DNA of 64,000 bases from Mycolicibacterium madagascariense (lineage in GTDB: Bacteria; Actinomycetota; Actinomycetes; Mycobacteriales; Mycobacteriaceae), in assembly GCF_010729665.1 (NCBI RefSeq), contig NZ_AP022611.1, positions 164,288 through 228,287 of the forward strand, given 5' to 3'. Below the pieces are notes generated by a model. That model saw nothing but the letters and a program-made list of their open reading frames with translations, was not told the origin of the DNA and ran no database searches. This document shows, in pieces, positions 55,026-64,000 of the stretch (within the stretch, counting starts at the first letter, position 1; each line of letters opens with the position of its first letter). The position numbers and the translations under genes are program-made.

Positions 55026-55804
55026 TCACAGCGGAGCCGATTCAGTGTTGCCCTCGCAGGGCGGACCCCACAGTCCTCGGCGTGCGTTGCGCGCCTGCGC
55101 CTCAGCGGCCGCGATGTCGGGATAGCGGCTCACCGGCTTGTCGTCGTAGACGTAGGAGTGAGCCATCCCGGCTGCAGCCGCGGTGACGGAGAAGTCGCGC
55201 CCGTCCGCCATCTCGACGTAGGCCAAGGTTCTTCCGTAGCGGTCGCGGGAGTCCTGCGAAGGATCAGCGGCCAGCGCCACCCGCTGGCCAGTCAGCGTGT
55301 CCGCCGCGAACTTCGCCGCCTCCGGGCCCCAACATCCCACTGACCAGCCCGGCTGGTGCACTTCCGGCGAGTCGATCCCCAGCACCCGCACCCGAAGGCG
55401 GCCGCGGGTGTCGTCCCGGACATCGATGGTGTCCCCGTCCACGGCGCGAAGCACGGTAGCGGTGGCCGAAGCGGGCGCCGCCCGGCCGGCGGCGACAAAG
55501 GCGAACAGGACGTCAGCGCACCGATCACCAGACACGCGACGCCGAGTCGCGTGACCGCCCGACCGAGTTGCGACGCCGACGTTTTCGCTTCCGACCTCGC
55601 GGCCGTTGCGTGGTTGCAACGAGGCTCACCGGGCAATGTGAAGCATCTCCGCAAGCCACGACGAACGACGTACCCGCATCCGCAGGACGAGCACAGCGGG
55701 CGGGGGTCTTCCGGCGATGCCGGGCGCGGCTCGGTCCCCGACGCCGGGGGGCGAAATGCCCACCGCGCTCCGCTGTAGTTGTTGCCTCTCAACACGTCAA
55801 TCAC
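55026..55804 (-). pseudogene. Secreted or lipid-anchored thermonuclease (SNase-like) with a frameshift
   Basis: The C-terminal part is a complete staphylococcal-nuclease domain: D-G-D-T-I-D, an L-G-I-D-S-P-E-V core, R-D-R-Y-G-R-T-L and a W-G-P-P-C end. In another frame just upstream lies a Cys-rich stretch (C-S-S-C-G-C-G) and a hydrophobic helix ending L-T-S-C, a lipobox-like signal. One added base near 55490 would join the two into about 255 residues. It lies six bases before the MazF gene on the same strand. Confidence 0.6.
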
Positions 55805-55809
55805 CGTCC

Positions 55810-56121
55810 TCAGGGAAGGGCGATCCGAAGCGCCCGGCTGATCTCAGCCATGGTCGGCGGCGATAAGGTGCCCAGAGATTCGGTCAGCTCGTCGTGGTAC
55901 AGCTGCACGATGTCGTCGACCAAGACGAACCCCACCAAGGGGTCCGCGGCGGTCAACGGTATGACCGTGGGCACGTGAGCATGCTTGCTAGTAGTCGTAA
56001 TACGTGCCGCCAGAACGGTATCCAGGTTCCTATTCCGTGAGTTGTTGCTGATGATCACCCACGGTTTGCCGCCGTGACCGAGATCCACTCGGTACACCTG
56101 ACTGCGCAGCGCACGGCTCAT
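55810..56121 (-). CDS. mazF: MazF/PemK-type toxin
   Basis: 103 residues with the MazF fold signature: an early V-Y-R-V-D-L, the K-P-W-V-I-I-S-N-N strand, then T-V-I-P-L-T and L-V-D-D-I-V-Q-L strands. MazF enzymes cut mRNA at short sites. The start overlaps the antitoxin stop as ATGA, the usual coupling. It is intact. Confidence 0.8.
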   Translation of the reverse strand: MSRALRSQVYRVDLGHGGKPWVIISNNSRNRNLDTVLAARITTTSKHAHVPTVIPLTAADPLVGFVLVDDIVQLYHDELTESLGTLSPPTMAEISRALRIALP

Positions 56122-56425
56122 CCACGGCCCTCGGTCCGGCGCGCGTACCGGTCACGCGCCGAACGCCGTTCGGCGTTGGAGGGTTCGGTGTTGAACTCCG
56201 TCGCCAGCTGCGCGTAGCCGACGTCCAGAACGTGCTCCTTGAGGGCTTCGGCCCCGCCTGCAGCAGTGCGCGCAGCGCAGCCGCTTCGGACTTGATGTCG
56301 TCGGCAACGTCGTGCTCGTTGGCCCAATGGCGCAGCACCTCGAAGGCCGGCGACTGTTGATCGAGGTAAGGACCGATCGTGGCCTCGTCCGAAGGGCCCA
56401 GGATCAAGCTCACACGCTTACTCAT
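56118..56425 (-). pseudogene. Antitoxin partner of MazF, with a one-base frameshift
   Basis: The first half begins M-S-K-R-V-S-L-I-L and is acidic and helical; the second half, in another frame, is A-E-A-L-K-E-H-V-L-D-V and runs into the toxin start. The break lies at the CCCC run 56252-56255; one more base would give about 102 residues. A TAAAAT hexamer lies seven bases before the ATG (56433-56438), which fits a leaderless transcript. An intact toxin with a dead antitoxin would be hard to keep, so a sequence error is likely. Confidence 0.65.
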
Positions 56426-56551
56426 GCCGTCGATTTTACACCATAATTCGGCGTATAAATGAGCGCATTTCGTGCGTTTGTGGCGATGTCGGCTCATCGC
56501 CGAGCCCAGTGCTAGAGACCGGTTGTCGGCCACCGCCGCGACAATGAACCG

Positions 56552-56827
56552 ATGAGTGACGACGGTGGTGGCTTGCCAGCCCGGCAAAGCCCGCGCAAGC
56601 GGGCCGACGTACGGGTCTCCGACTTCACCCTCTTGGTGCGGGTCCCCGGCCAGCCCGCCGCGATCCGGGTCTTCACCGACGACGAGGCCGAAGAAGCAGC
56701 CAAGTACGCGGCCGACCGCGGGGGAGTGGTTGTGCCGCTTCCGCTGCCACCACCGGACGGCTACGTAGTCGGTCCTGACGGGACGTTGGTCCCCGCGGCA
56801 GAACCGCCTGAGCCCGATTCGGAATGA
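56552..56827 (+). CDS. Small hypothetical protein
   Basis: 91 residues. Acidic, with a beta-strand pattern and a D-D-E-A-E-E-A-A helix, ending in a Pro/Glu tail. It is divergent from the toxin-antitoxin pair. No family recognised. Confidence 0.5.
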   Translation: MSDDGGGLPARQSPRKRADVRVSDFTLLVRVPGQPAAIRVFTDDEAEEAAKYAADRGGVVVPLPLPPPDGYVVGPDGTLVPAAEPPEPDSE

Positions 56828-56838
56828 CCGCCGGGGCC

Positions 56839-57018
56839 TCAGAGCGAGTCGTCGCGCGGTGGGCGGCCCTCGGAGGTCAAGGCGTCGAGGTACGCGTCGT
56901 GAAAGCGAGCGATGGCCATGCGATCAGTGGTGAACTGTTCCAGGACGCCGCACCCTAGGACGGTCGACCGATCAGCTACCTTTCTCGGTGCTGTGACCAG
57001 CAAATTCGTGACCGCCAA
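56839..57018 (-). CDS. Possible 59-residue small protein
   Basis: A TTG-started frame with good codon character, ending in F-H-D-A-Y-L-D-A-L-T-S-E. No ribosome site is visible. It fills the 230-base gap between two genes. Treat as a candidate only. Confidence 0.35.
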   Translation of the reverse strand: MAVTNLLVTAPRKVADRSTVLGCGVLEQFTTDRMAIARFHDAYLDALTSEGRPPRDDSL

Positions 57019-57057
57019 TGGGCAGACAGGCGGCTGTCGTTGTGCTGTTGAGCAGGT

Positions 57058-58080
57058 CTAGCCGTCCGCAGGCAGACGGTAATCAGCGGCCAAATCGGTC
57101 ACCATGTCCTCTAGGCCATCGGGATAGTTGCGAAATCGCCTCGGGTCACGCTGCGGCCCGATGGATTGCGCCTCGAACAGAGCGACCGCGCTCGCGGTCA
57201 TTCGGATCGCGTTGTTGAACGCGTCCAGGGTTATTGTCAACAGCGGAGTATCGTCCAGCTCGCCTTCGTCCAGCACGTACGGCATCAGCCACTTGAAGCC
57301 GTGCACAAATCCCGAGCCGAGCGAGTAAAAACTCCTAGCGCTGCGGGGATAAAGCACCTTATCGAGGTCAGGGTCCGGCGGGCGAGGCAGGCGTTCATCC
57401 ATCCACTTTTCCGCGTTGGCGACAAGTTTCAGCGGCCCGCCGGTCGGCCCGGTGATCGATTCGGGGGGCAGTGCATCGATCTGAGCCTGCCGCGTGGCCA
57501 CGCGTACGCGGCGTTCCTCGAACTTGGCTCGGTCGGCCTCGAATAGCTCATCCGTACGCGCATCCAGCGCCTCGGCCTCCAGGCGCTCAAACTCCTCTTG
57601 ACGACCGCGCTCGGCCTTGAGAAACCCGTAGCAACTACGAATACGTTCCTCGGTGTCTGTCTCGCTGATAAGCCAAATCGTCTTCGCCGAGGACTCCATT
57701 GCGATCCGGCACAGCGCCGCCGTCGCGGAGGTGCGTATCTGTCCCTGCAAGAGGGCAAAGGAGATCACCTCGGCCGCCGCCGTCAGGTGCTCGCTCGCGT
57801 TCATCGTCGGATAAAGGGCCGTTTGACTTACCAAAGCAGGCGCGTCGTCAAGCGTGACCGCTGAGTTGTCCTGCGCTAGTCGGCTCTTGGGATGAACCGG
57901 ATTCGGCTGTAACCCCCACGGCAAGAACCTTTTTGCGTTTGCAGCGCGATCGCCGATAAGCGCCATGCACATCGCGCGTAACAGGCCGCGCGCCCTCGGG
58001 TAGTCGGCTCTCAAGGCGTCCCAATCAATCTCCGAGAAATCCGGCCTCGGAGGGCGCGCACCGGGCGGCACCTTGGGCAC
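57058..58080 (-). CDS. HEPN/DUF5677-like hypothetical protein
   Basis: 340 residues from GTG 58080. Helical, with an L-C-R-I-A-M-E-S-S-A-K helix and an F-Y-S-L-G-S-G-F-V-H-G-F phrase, a combination seen in some HEPN-like defence proteins. A natural-looking basic N-terminus continues upstream in another frame to an ATG at 58199; a one-base indel near 58155 would add about 40 residues. Confidence 0.55.
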   Translation of the reverse strand: MPKVPPGARPPRPDFSEIDWDALRADYPRARGLLRAMCMALIGDRAANAKRFLPWGLQPNPVHPKSRLAQDNSAVTLDDAPALVSQTALYPTMNASEHLTAAAEVISFALLQGQIRTSATAALCRIAMESSAKTIWLISETDTEERIRSCYGFLKAERGRQEEFERLEAEALDARTDELFEADRAKFEERRVRVATRQAQIDALPPESITGPTGGPLKLVANAEKWMDERLPRPPDPDLDKVLYPRSARSFYSLGSGFVHGFKWLMPYVLDEGELDDTPLLTITLDAFNNAIRMTASAVALFEAQSIGPQRDPRRFRNYPDGLEDMVTDLAADYRLPADG

Positions 58081-58199
58081 CGGCTTGACGCCGTACCTGG
58101 CCGCTTCTGCCGCATCGCGCGCGGCCCTGTCACTCTCGCTCGCCTGACGACGCTTTCGCTCCGGTCTCGGCGTTGGTTCCTACCTGCACGGCTCGACAT

Positions 58200-58675
58200 C
58201 AGTTTCCCTCCGTGTTCGTCCTTGGACGGACAACACCGAAGATAGGACCGTGCTCTGACAAGCTGCGGCGATCAGCCATCCTTCCAAAGCGAATCGACGC
58301 TAAACCGGTCATCGGCTGCTTTCGCGGCGGCAGTCTTCCGTTCAACTTGCGCCCGGCCGTAAGAGGACAACCTCACCGGGAATCTAACAACGTTATTGAA
58401 CTCGGACGCCGGCATGATCGAGACAACCGCATGATGAATAGGGACCCGCCGGCCTCAGAAAAAAGAAGTGTCCTTTCGCAGACCACCTGGCGGCCTGACG
58501 CGGGAAACCGCCAGTTCGAATGAGACACGAATGCGCGTGACCGTATCGCCGAAGGTGACGGACCCGAACTTCTGGTGATTGCGGTGTGGGAGCGCTTGTG
58601 CCGTTCGGTCGACGGGCCGTCGTCGGAGGCGGGTTTTCATCGCGCTGAGCGGCTCTGACGTGCCGCGGCGCAGGG
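58200..58675. other. 476-bp non-coding stretch
   Basis: No gene, repeat or site was recognised on either strand. It separates the HEPN-like gene from the end of the large restriction-modification gene, both read leftwards. Confidence 0.5.
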
Positions 58676-61600
58676 TCAGTTCGACGGAAGGCCGTCAACG
58701 ATCTCCATCGTGGTGACGCTGACAGTGACGACACGTTTTATCAGGTCGACGATGTACCGCGCGTTAAGTTGTTCGTCGCACCAAGTGTTGGGGTCGTTGA
58801 TGATTCCGGAGCCGCGGCTGTCGGTTTTGACTTGGTAGCGATCAATGATCCATTCGAGCGCTGAGCGCGCCCCGAGTCGATAGCGGTGTGCAGCGTCGGG
58901 GATGCCCGTGAGGCTGAGGTGGGTGTTGTAGATCAGGGCGCTGTGGTCGGTCTTGGACTTGAAGCGCATCTTGTTGACGCGCAGCGCTTCTCGGTCGTTG
59001 CCGTCAAGTGTGCCAGTCCAGCTTTCTTCCAGTGGATAGGGTGTGGCGGTTTCGTAGCCGCGGTGCAGGTCGCTGAGGGTGCGGCCGGCGTGGGTGAATG
59101 CGTCAAAGTCGTCACGGGTGGCGGCAGTGGGGATTCTGGGGAGCATCTTTCTGAGGTCGGCGGCGAACCGGGTGCGGTAGCCGGGGGAGTGCAGCAGCCC
59201 GTAGACGTAATAGAAGACGTCGTCGGTGGTGATGTCGTCGCCAAGGGCCGCGCGGTAGGTGGCCAGCACGTGTGGGTTGATGGTGTCGACCCGTCGGTAT
59301 CCGGTGCCGGTCCTCGATGCGTAGTCGAGTGAGAGTTGGCCGTCGCCGGCGATGCGGGTTGGTAGGTCCAGCGTGGGTAGAAGTTGACGGCGCTGATGCC
59401 GGCGGCGCCAAGGTCGGGCATGACGTCGGTCATCAAGCTTAGGAACGGTGGCGCTAGGTTGCCGGGGTTGGGGGCGAAGAAGCCGTAGTTGGGCAGGTCT
59501 GCGGTGGGGAACAGGTGGTGGAGTCGACCGCGGCGGTCGTTGAGATGGTCGTCGAAGTAGACGTGCATCTTGCAGAACGGCCGGTACATCACGGTGCGTT
59601 GATGTGTGGGTTGATAGGTGAGTCGTTGTCCGCGTTGCACCCTCGGGAGCAGGCCGTCGGACCAGCTGATCTTAGCGTCGTCGTACGTAACGGCGTCCTT
59701 GACGGCCAGTTCGGGCTTGGTGGCGACGGCGTTCTGGTAGGCGTCGACTTGGTCGTTGTAGAAGTCGATCGTGGTGGCGATGTCGTCGGCGAGCTGAGCG
59801 GTGGAGAAGTTGTACACCCAGGCGTCGCGGTTGGTCTTCAGTCCGCCGGAGTAGTCGGTGAAGATGGCGGTCTCGTCGGATCCGCGCCTGACGGCGATGG
59901 GTGTGTAGGCGGCGTAGGCGCTGTTTCGGTGGTCGATCCAGTCGCCTTCGGCGTTGGGGTTACCAACTCCACGCCATCGTCGTGAATTGGCTGGTGGCGA
60001 CGATCGCGAGCTTATCTTCGCGAGAGAGGCCGTCTCCGATGTCGCGGTAATGGATGCGGCACGGGCCCGTGGCCGCGGGATTCTTCACGGCGATGAGGAT
60101 GGCCGCGCCGGTTTGCGATCCGTCGTCGAAGATCTTGCCACCTTCTGTGCGCCAGTCGGTTTGGCGTTGGTTTCCGCGGAGATCGTAGATGTAGAGGGCG
60201 GAGAATTCCTCGGGCATCGCAATGCGGAGTCCGTCAGTGGTGTTGCCGGTGAGCCAGCCGGAGTTGGTGACGTAGGCGACGATTCCGGTGTCTCCGATGC
60301 GGTCAGTCGCCCATCGGATGGCGCGCACGTACGAGTCGTAGAGCTTGCTCTTGAGTTTGGCGGTGGACCGGGCGGCGTAGGTGGTGGAAATGGCGGCATC
60401 GAGGGTGGGGTAGGGCTGCTTGGCGTTGTTGTCGTTGGCACTGCCTTGCCCCGACTTGTAGGGCGGGTTGCCGACGATGACGCGGATGGGCGAGGCCTGC
60501 TGGGCGATGATGCGGTCGTTGTTCTGGGGAAAGAGCTCGGCGTCCATGGTGTCGCCGGCTTCGGTGATCTGGAAGGTGTCGGTGAGCACTATGCCGTTGA
60601 ACGGCTGGTACTCGCCGCCGCCGGCACCGTGGTAGCGGCTTCAATGTTGATCGCGGCGATGTAATAGGCCAGTAGCACGATCTCGTTGGCGTGCAGCTCC
60701 TTGGCGTACTTGCGGGCAAGGTCTTCGGGCCGGATCAGTCCGCTTTGGATGAGGCGCACGATGAAGGTGCCGGTGCCGGTGAACGGGTCGAGGATGTGGA
60801 CATCGGGCTCGGTGAGGGTCAGTCCGAATTCCGCGTGCAGCGCTTCGTTGGCGGCGCGCAGGATGAAGTCCACGATTTGGGTGGGGGTGTAGACGATTCC
60901 GAGGGCAGAGGCCGTCCGCGGGAACCCAACTCGGAAGAACTTCTCGTAGAGTTCGACGATGATGCGCTGCTTGCCTTCGGCGTTGTCGATGCCGGCGGCG
61001 CGCATTCGTACGGATTCGTAGAAGCCCTCCAGGCGTTGGGTTTCGGTGTCTAGGGCCTGATCGTGCAGGGTCGCCACCATGGTCTGCATCACTCGGGAGA
61101 CAGGATTGTGCCCGGCGAAGTCGTAGCCCTCGAACAGGGCGTCGAAAACCGGCTTAGTAATCAGGTGTTGGGAGAGCATTTCGACGGCCTGGTCGCGGTT
61201 GATCGAGCCGTTGAGGTTGGCGCGCAGCGCCTCGACGAACTGTCGAACGCGGCGGCGACATCGGGGTGGCGTCGCCGAGCAGCGCCTGATACGGGTCTGC
61301 TGGGCGATGGCGATGGCCGCGACATCCTTGGCCCAATCTTCCCAGTATGTGCGGGTGCCGACCTTGTCGACGATCTTGGCGTAGACCGCGTCGCGCCATT
61401 GGTCGGGGGTGAACATCGTGAGCTGTTGAGCGACCTGCGCGGATTCGCGGGAGGGCTAGGGCTGGTCGTACCTTCATCGTTGGTTGTGGCCGTGAGGTCC
61501 TCGGCGGCGTTAGGGACGTGGCCAACCAGGATGGAGTCAGCAGCCTTCCTGTTGAGTTCCAGCTTGTTGACCGTGGCGTTAAAACGGTCGTCGTGGGCTC

Positions 61601-63468
61601 GAAGCGCCTGCAGTACCTGCCAGACCACCTTGAATCGGCGGTTGTCGGCGAGAGCTTGACTCGGTGCAACGCCGGCGGGTACCCCCACAGGCAGGATGAT
61701 GTACCCGTACTGCTTGCCCTCCGCCCGGCGCATGACGCGGCCGACGGATTGCACGACGTCGACCACGGAGCTGCGCGGGTTGAGGAAGAGCACCGCGTCG
61801 AGGCTGGGGACGTCGACCCCTTCGGAGAGGCAGCGGGCGTTCGCCAGGATGCGACACTGATTCTCAGGTAGCGGTGCCTTGAGCCACTGGAGCCGGTGGT
61901 TGCGTTCCAGGGCGTTATAGGTGCCGTCTACATGCTCGACATCGCACCGCAGAAGCTGGTCGTCGGACTGGTCGTAGGCGTCGATGACGGTGGCGAACTT
62001 GCCGGCCAGCTTCTTGGAGGACTTGATGTCGCGCAAGAAGGCCACCGCGCGCTGCATGGGGCGAACGTCGGCGCCGAAGTCGGCGCCTCCGGCCGCCTTG
62101 CCGGTGCGCTTGGCGAGCCCGTTCCAACAGCCGACGATCTTGGTGGCGTCATCCAGGTTAAGTTCGCTGTTGACGTCCGCGAGCTGCTGCTGCAACGGCC
62201 CGGCGATGTACTTCTCGTCAACGGTGAGCACCAGCACCTTGTAGTCGGTGAGCAGGCCCCGTTCAACGGCTTCGCCGAAGCCCAGGCGGTGAAAGGTGGG
62301 GCCGTAGAGCGAGTCGTCGTCCATGGAGGCGAGAACTGCCGAGTGCTCGGCAGCCTTGGTCTTGGTCTCTTCGGCGAACAGCCGCGGTGTGGCTGTCATG
62401 TAGAGCCGCTTGCTGGCCGCCAGGAAGCCGGCGTCGTGCACTGACGAAGTTGGATTCGTCGCTGTCGACGAGTGTGACGCCGGTGGTGCGGTGTGCTTCG
62501 TCGCAGATGACCAGGTCAAAATCTTCGAGGCCGGCGGACTGCGCGGCATTAATCACGTTGATGGACTGATAGGTGCTGAACACCACCGTGAGGCCCTTGG
62601 CGCGCTTGCGGTGCTCCATCTGCGCGACGAGCTTCACGGGATCGGTGGTGGCCGGTAGTGGTACGTCGTAGGGGTTGATGTCTTCGGCGGCGCGCGAGAC
62701 CTTGGTGTCGGAGCAGACGGCGAAGGATCGAAGATCGGTCTGGCACTGGGCGGTCCATTCGCGCAACGTCTGCGACAGCAGGGAGATCGAAGGCACCAGG
62801 AACAGAACTTTGGCGGTTCCGCCGAGATCCTCGACGGTCTGTTCGCAAATCTTCAGTGCGGTGAAGGTCTTGCCCGTGCCGCACGCCATGATCAGCTTGC
62901 CGCGGTCGTGTTCGGTGAAGCCGGCGATGACCTTGTCGATGGCCTCGCGTTGGTGTGGCCACGGGTCACGTTTGGGGGCAGGCGCCAACTCGAGTTCGAG
63001 ACTGTCAACAGGACCAGCGAAGGCCCAGTCGATGGGAGCCTCTGCGATGTCGGCCAGGCCGATGCGTTGCACCGGGATCTGCTGTCCATCGACGGCGTCC
63101 TCGGCGTTCTTGCCCCATTTGTCGGTCGTGGAGATGATTAGCCGGTGCGCGAAGGGATGTTTACCCGATGCGGACAGGAACGAGTCGACGTCTGGCTTGC
63201 CCAGTACGTGATCGGGTTCGTAGAACTTGCATTGGATGGCCCATAAGTCGCCGGTGTCGACTTCTTCGGCGACCAGGTCGATGCCAGTGTCGATCTTGCC
63301 GGCGCGCCCAGGCCAGTCTTTCCACAACCAGACCTGTTTGAACAGTCTGCCGTAAACCGAGTCCAGCGGTAGGTACTGAGCCATAAGCTGCTCGAACTTC
63401 GCGCCGCGTTCGTAGTTATTGGGGGCACGCCGGAAGGCCTCGAACACTTCATGCACCGACGTCGTCAT
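58676..63468 (-). pseudogene. Single-chain type ISP-like restriction-modification enzyme, broken by several frame shifts
   Basis: Joined, the frames give about 1590 residues in the order nuclease, helicase, methylase, target-recognition. The N-terminus has a Mrr-like PD-(D/E)xK nuclease (T-G-I-D-L-V, then W-A-I-Q-C-K-F). The helicase has A-C-G-T-G-K-T, C-D-E-A-H-R and S-V-G-R-V-M-R-R. The methylase has L-D-P-F-T-G-T-G-T-F and N-P-P-Y. The end has the Y-V-Y-G-L-L-H-S-P-x-Y-R phrase of type ISP recognition domains. Breaks lie near 62440, 61455, 61220-61300 (more than one), 60630, 59960 and 59365. Few or no nonsense changes are seen. Confidence 0.75.
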
Positions 63469-63568
63469 CGCCGCGTCCCCTCTCCCTGGCGCTGGGAGTC
63501 AACCTAAACGGCGGAACTACCCGACGAGGTCACAGACGACGAAACTCTTGACGCGCCGCACATCGGAA

Positions 63569-64000
63569 TCACTCGCTCGGGTCGCGCGGGGCGACTGTGA
63601 ACGGTCCCAGCCACGGCCCGATAGTGAGCGACGCCTCGTTTTCCACGTCGATGGCGTCGAATACGGGGCTCGCGCGGAGGTCGGCGTGCTCGCTGAAGAT
63701 GTCAGTGCTCCCCAGGACGAGAGGTGTGCCCAGATATTGCACCTTGTCGGTCGCCGGCATTCGGCGACGTTCGCCCTCGTCGGTGACCCGGTGCTTGATC
63801 CGGCAGACGCCTGCGAGGCGGGTCGTGCCCTCACTTAGGCATCCGTAGGCGGTGTCCGTCGTGATCATTTCAGGTTTGAGCGGCAACAGGATTCGCACTC
63901 CTCGCCGCTGGATGTAGATGTGCGGGTCACGATTCAGGTCCCCCGTGAGACGCACATGTTGGTTGGGTGCGGCCCCGTTGCGGAGTGCGTACCGGGTGTC
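63569..64000 (-). CDS. Hypothetical protein (partial, runs off right edge)
   Basis: 143 residues visible, open at base 64000 with no start seen. Beta-rich with scattered charged residues; no motif recognised. It lies 100 bases upstream of the large restriction-modification gene on the same strand, so it may belong to the same defence cluster. Confidence 0.4.
   Translation of the reverse strand, partial: DTRYALRNGAAPNQHVRLTGDLNRDPHIYIQRRGVRILLPLKPEMITTDTAYGCLSEGTTRLAGVCRIKHRVTDEGERRRMPATDKVQYLGTPLVLGSTDIFSEHADLRASPVFDAIDVENEASLTIGPWLGPFTVAPRDPSE

Overview
This window looks like part of a large conjugative plasmid of a mycobacterium, of the pRAW type that carries both type IV and type VII (ESX) secretion genes. 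The reasons are: a high-GC sequence; a complete set of ESX core genes (EccB, EccC, EccD, EccE, MycP, EspG, EspI, PE, PPE and an Esx pair); a TcpC-like conjugation operon; a WhiB-like gene; and plasmid replication and partition genes. No relaxase, coupling protein, VirB4 or EccA was found, so those must lie outside the window if present. No rRNA, tRNA, CRISPR array or insertion sequence was recognised.

Layout. 1-3.3 kb: leftward conjugation operon (small two-helix membrane protein, TcpC-like protein, discoidin-like membrane protein, two small proteins) linked by stop/start overlaps. 3.3-5.5 kb: divergent XRE regulator with an in-frame upstream mini-ORF, a membrane protein and a HEPN-like protein. 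5.5-21.8 kb: ESX core, leftward, in the order eccB-eccC-XRE-PE-PPE-esxB-esxA-espG-espI-eccD-mycP-eccE. 21.9-31.0 kb: ESX satellite operon of probable substrates and partners (a large DUF5631/5632-like protein, three small Ala-rich proteins, two YbaB-fold proteins, an EspB-like PE-PPE protein, an EspC-like protein, a DUF4226 protein), headed by two previously untracked mini-ORFs. 31.3-33.1 kb: two-domain ribbon-helix-helix protein and replication initiator. 33.3-35.1 kb: DUF2637 membrane protein and two divergent small regulators around a block of operator-like repeats. 35.1-37.5 kb: parA-parB bracketed by five copies of a palindromic centromere-like site. 38.0-41.4 kb: three tandem genes with nearly identical leaders and N-terminal WXG/DUF4226-like domains but three unrelated cell-wall hydrolase C-termini (lysozyme-like transglycosylase, NlpC/P60, M15-like metallopeptidase). 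41.4-44.9 kb: third XRE paralog and a chain of small regulators starting with a frameshifted WhiB-like gene. 44.9-50.5 kb: giant methylase-helicase of the DarB/ICE type. 50.6-64 kb: accessory and defence region (repeat protein, DUF4226 paralog, sigma/alpha-CTD-like protein, thermonuclease, MazF toxin and antitoxin, HEPN-like protein, single-chain type ISP restriction-modification enzyme, and an edge-truncated unknown gene).

How it may work together: the type IV operon and the ESX locus together would support mating. The three hydrolases look like VirB1-type wall-opening enzymes refitted with an ESX export domain. Each major module has its own XRE regulator of similar build. The replication/partition block and the toxin-antitoxin pair keep the plasmid, and the large methylase-helicase and the type ISP enzyme would deal with restriction and foreign DNA.

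Caution: from about 42.6 kb rightwards many genes carry single-base frame breaks, several of them in short homopolymers, with no nonsense mutations and with motifs preserved on both sides. From 1 to 42 kb none was seen. This may be a sequence-quality problem rather than gene decay, and every frameshifted call below should be read with that in mind.
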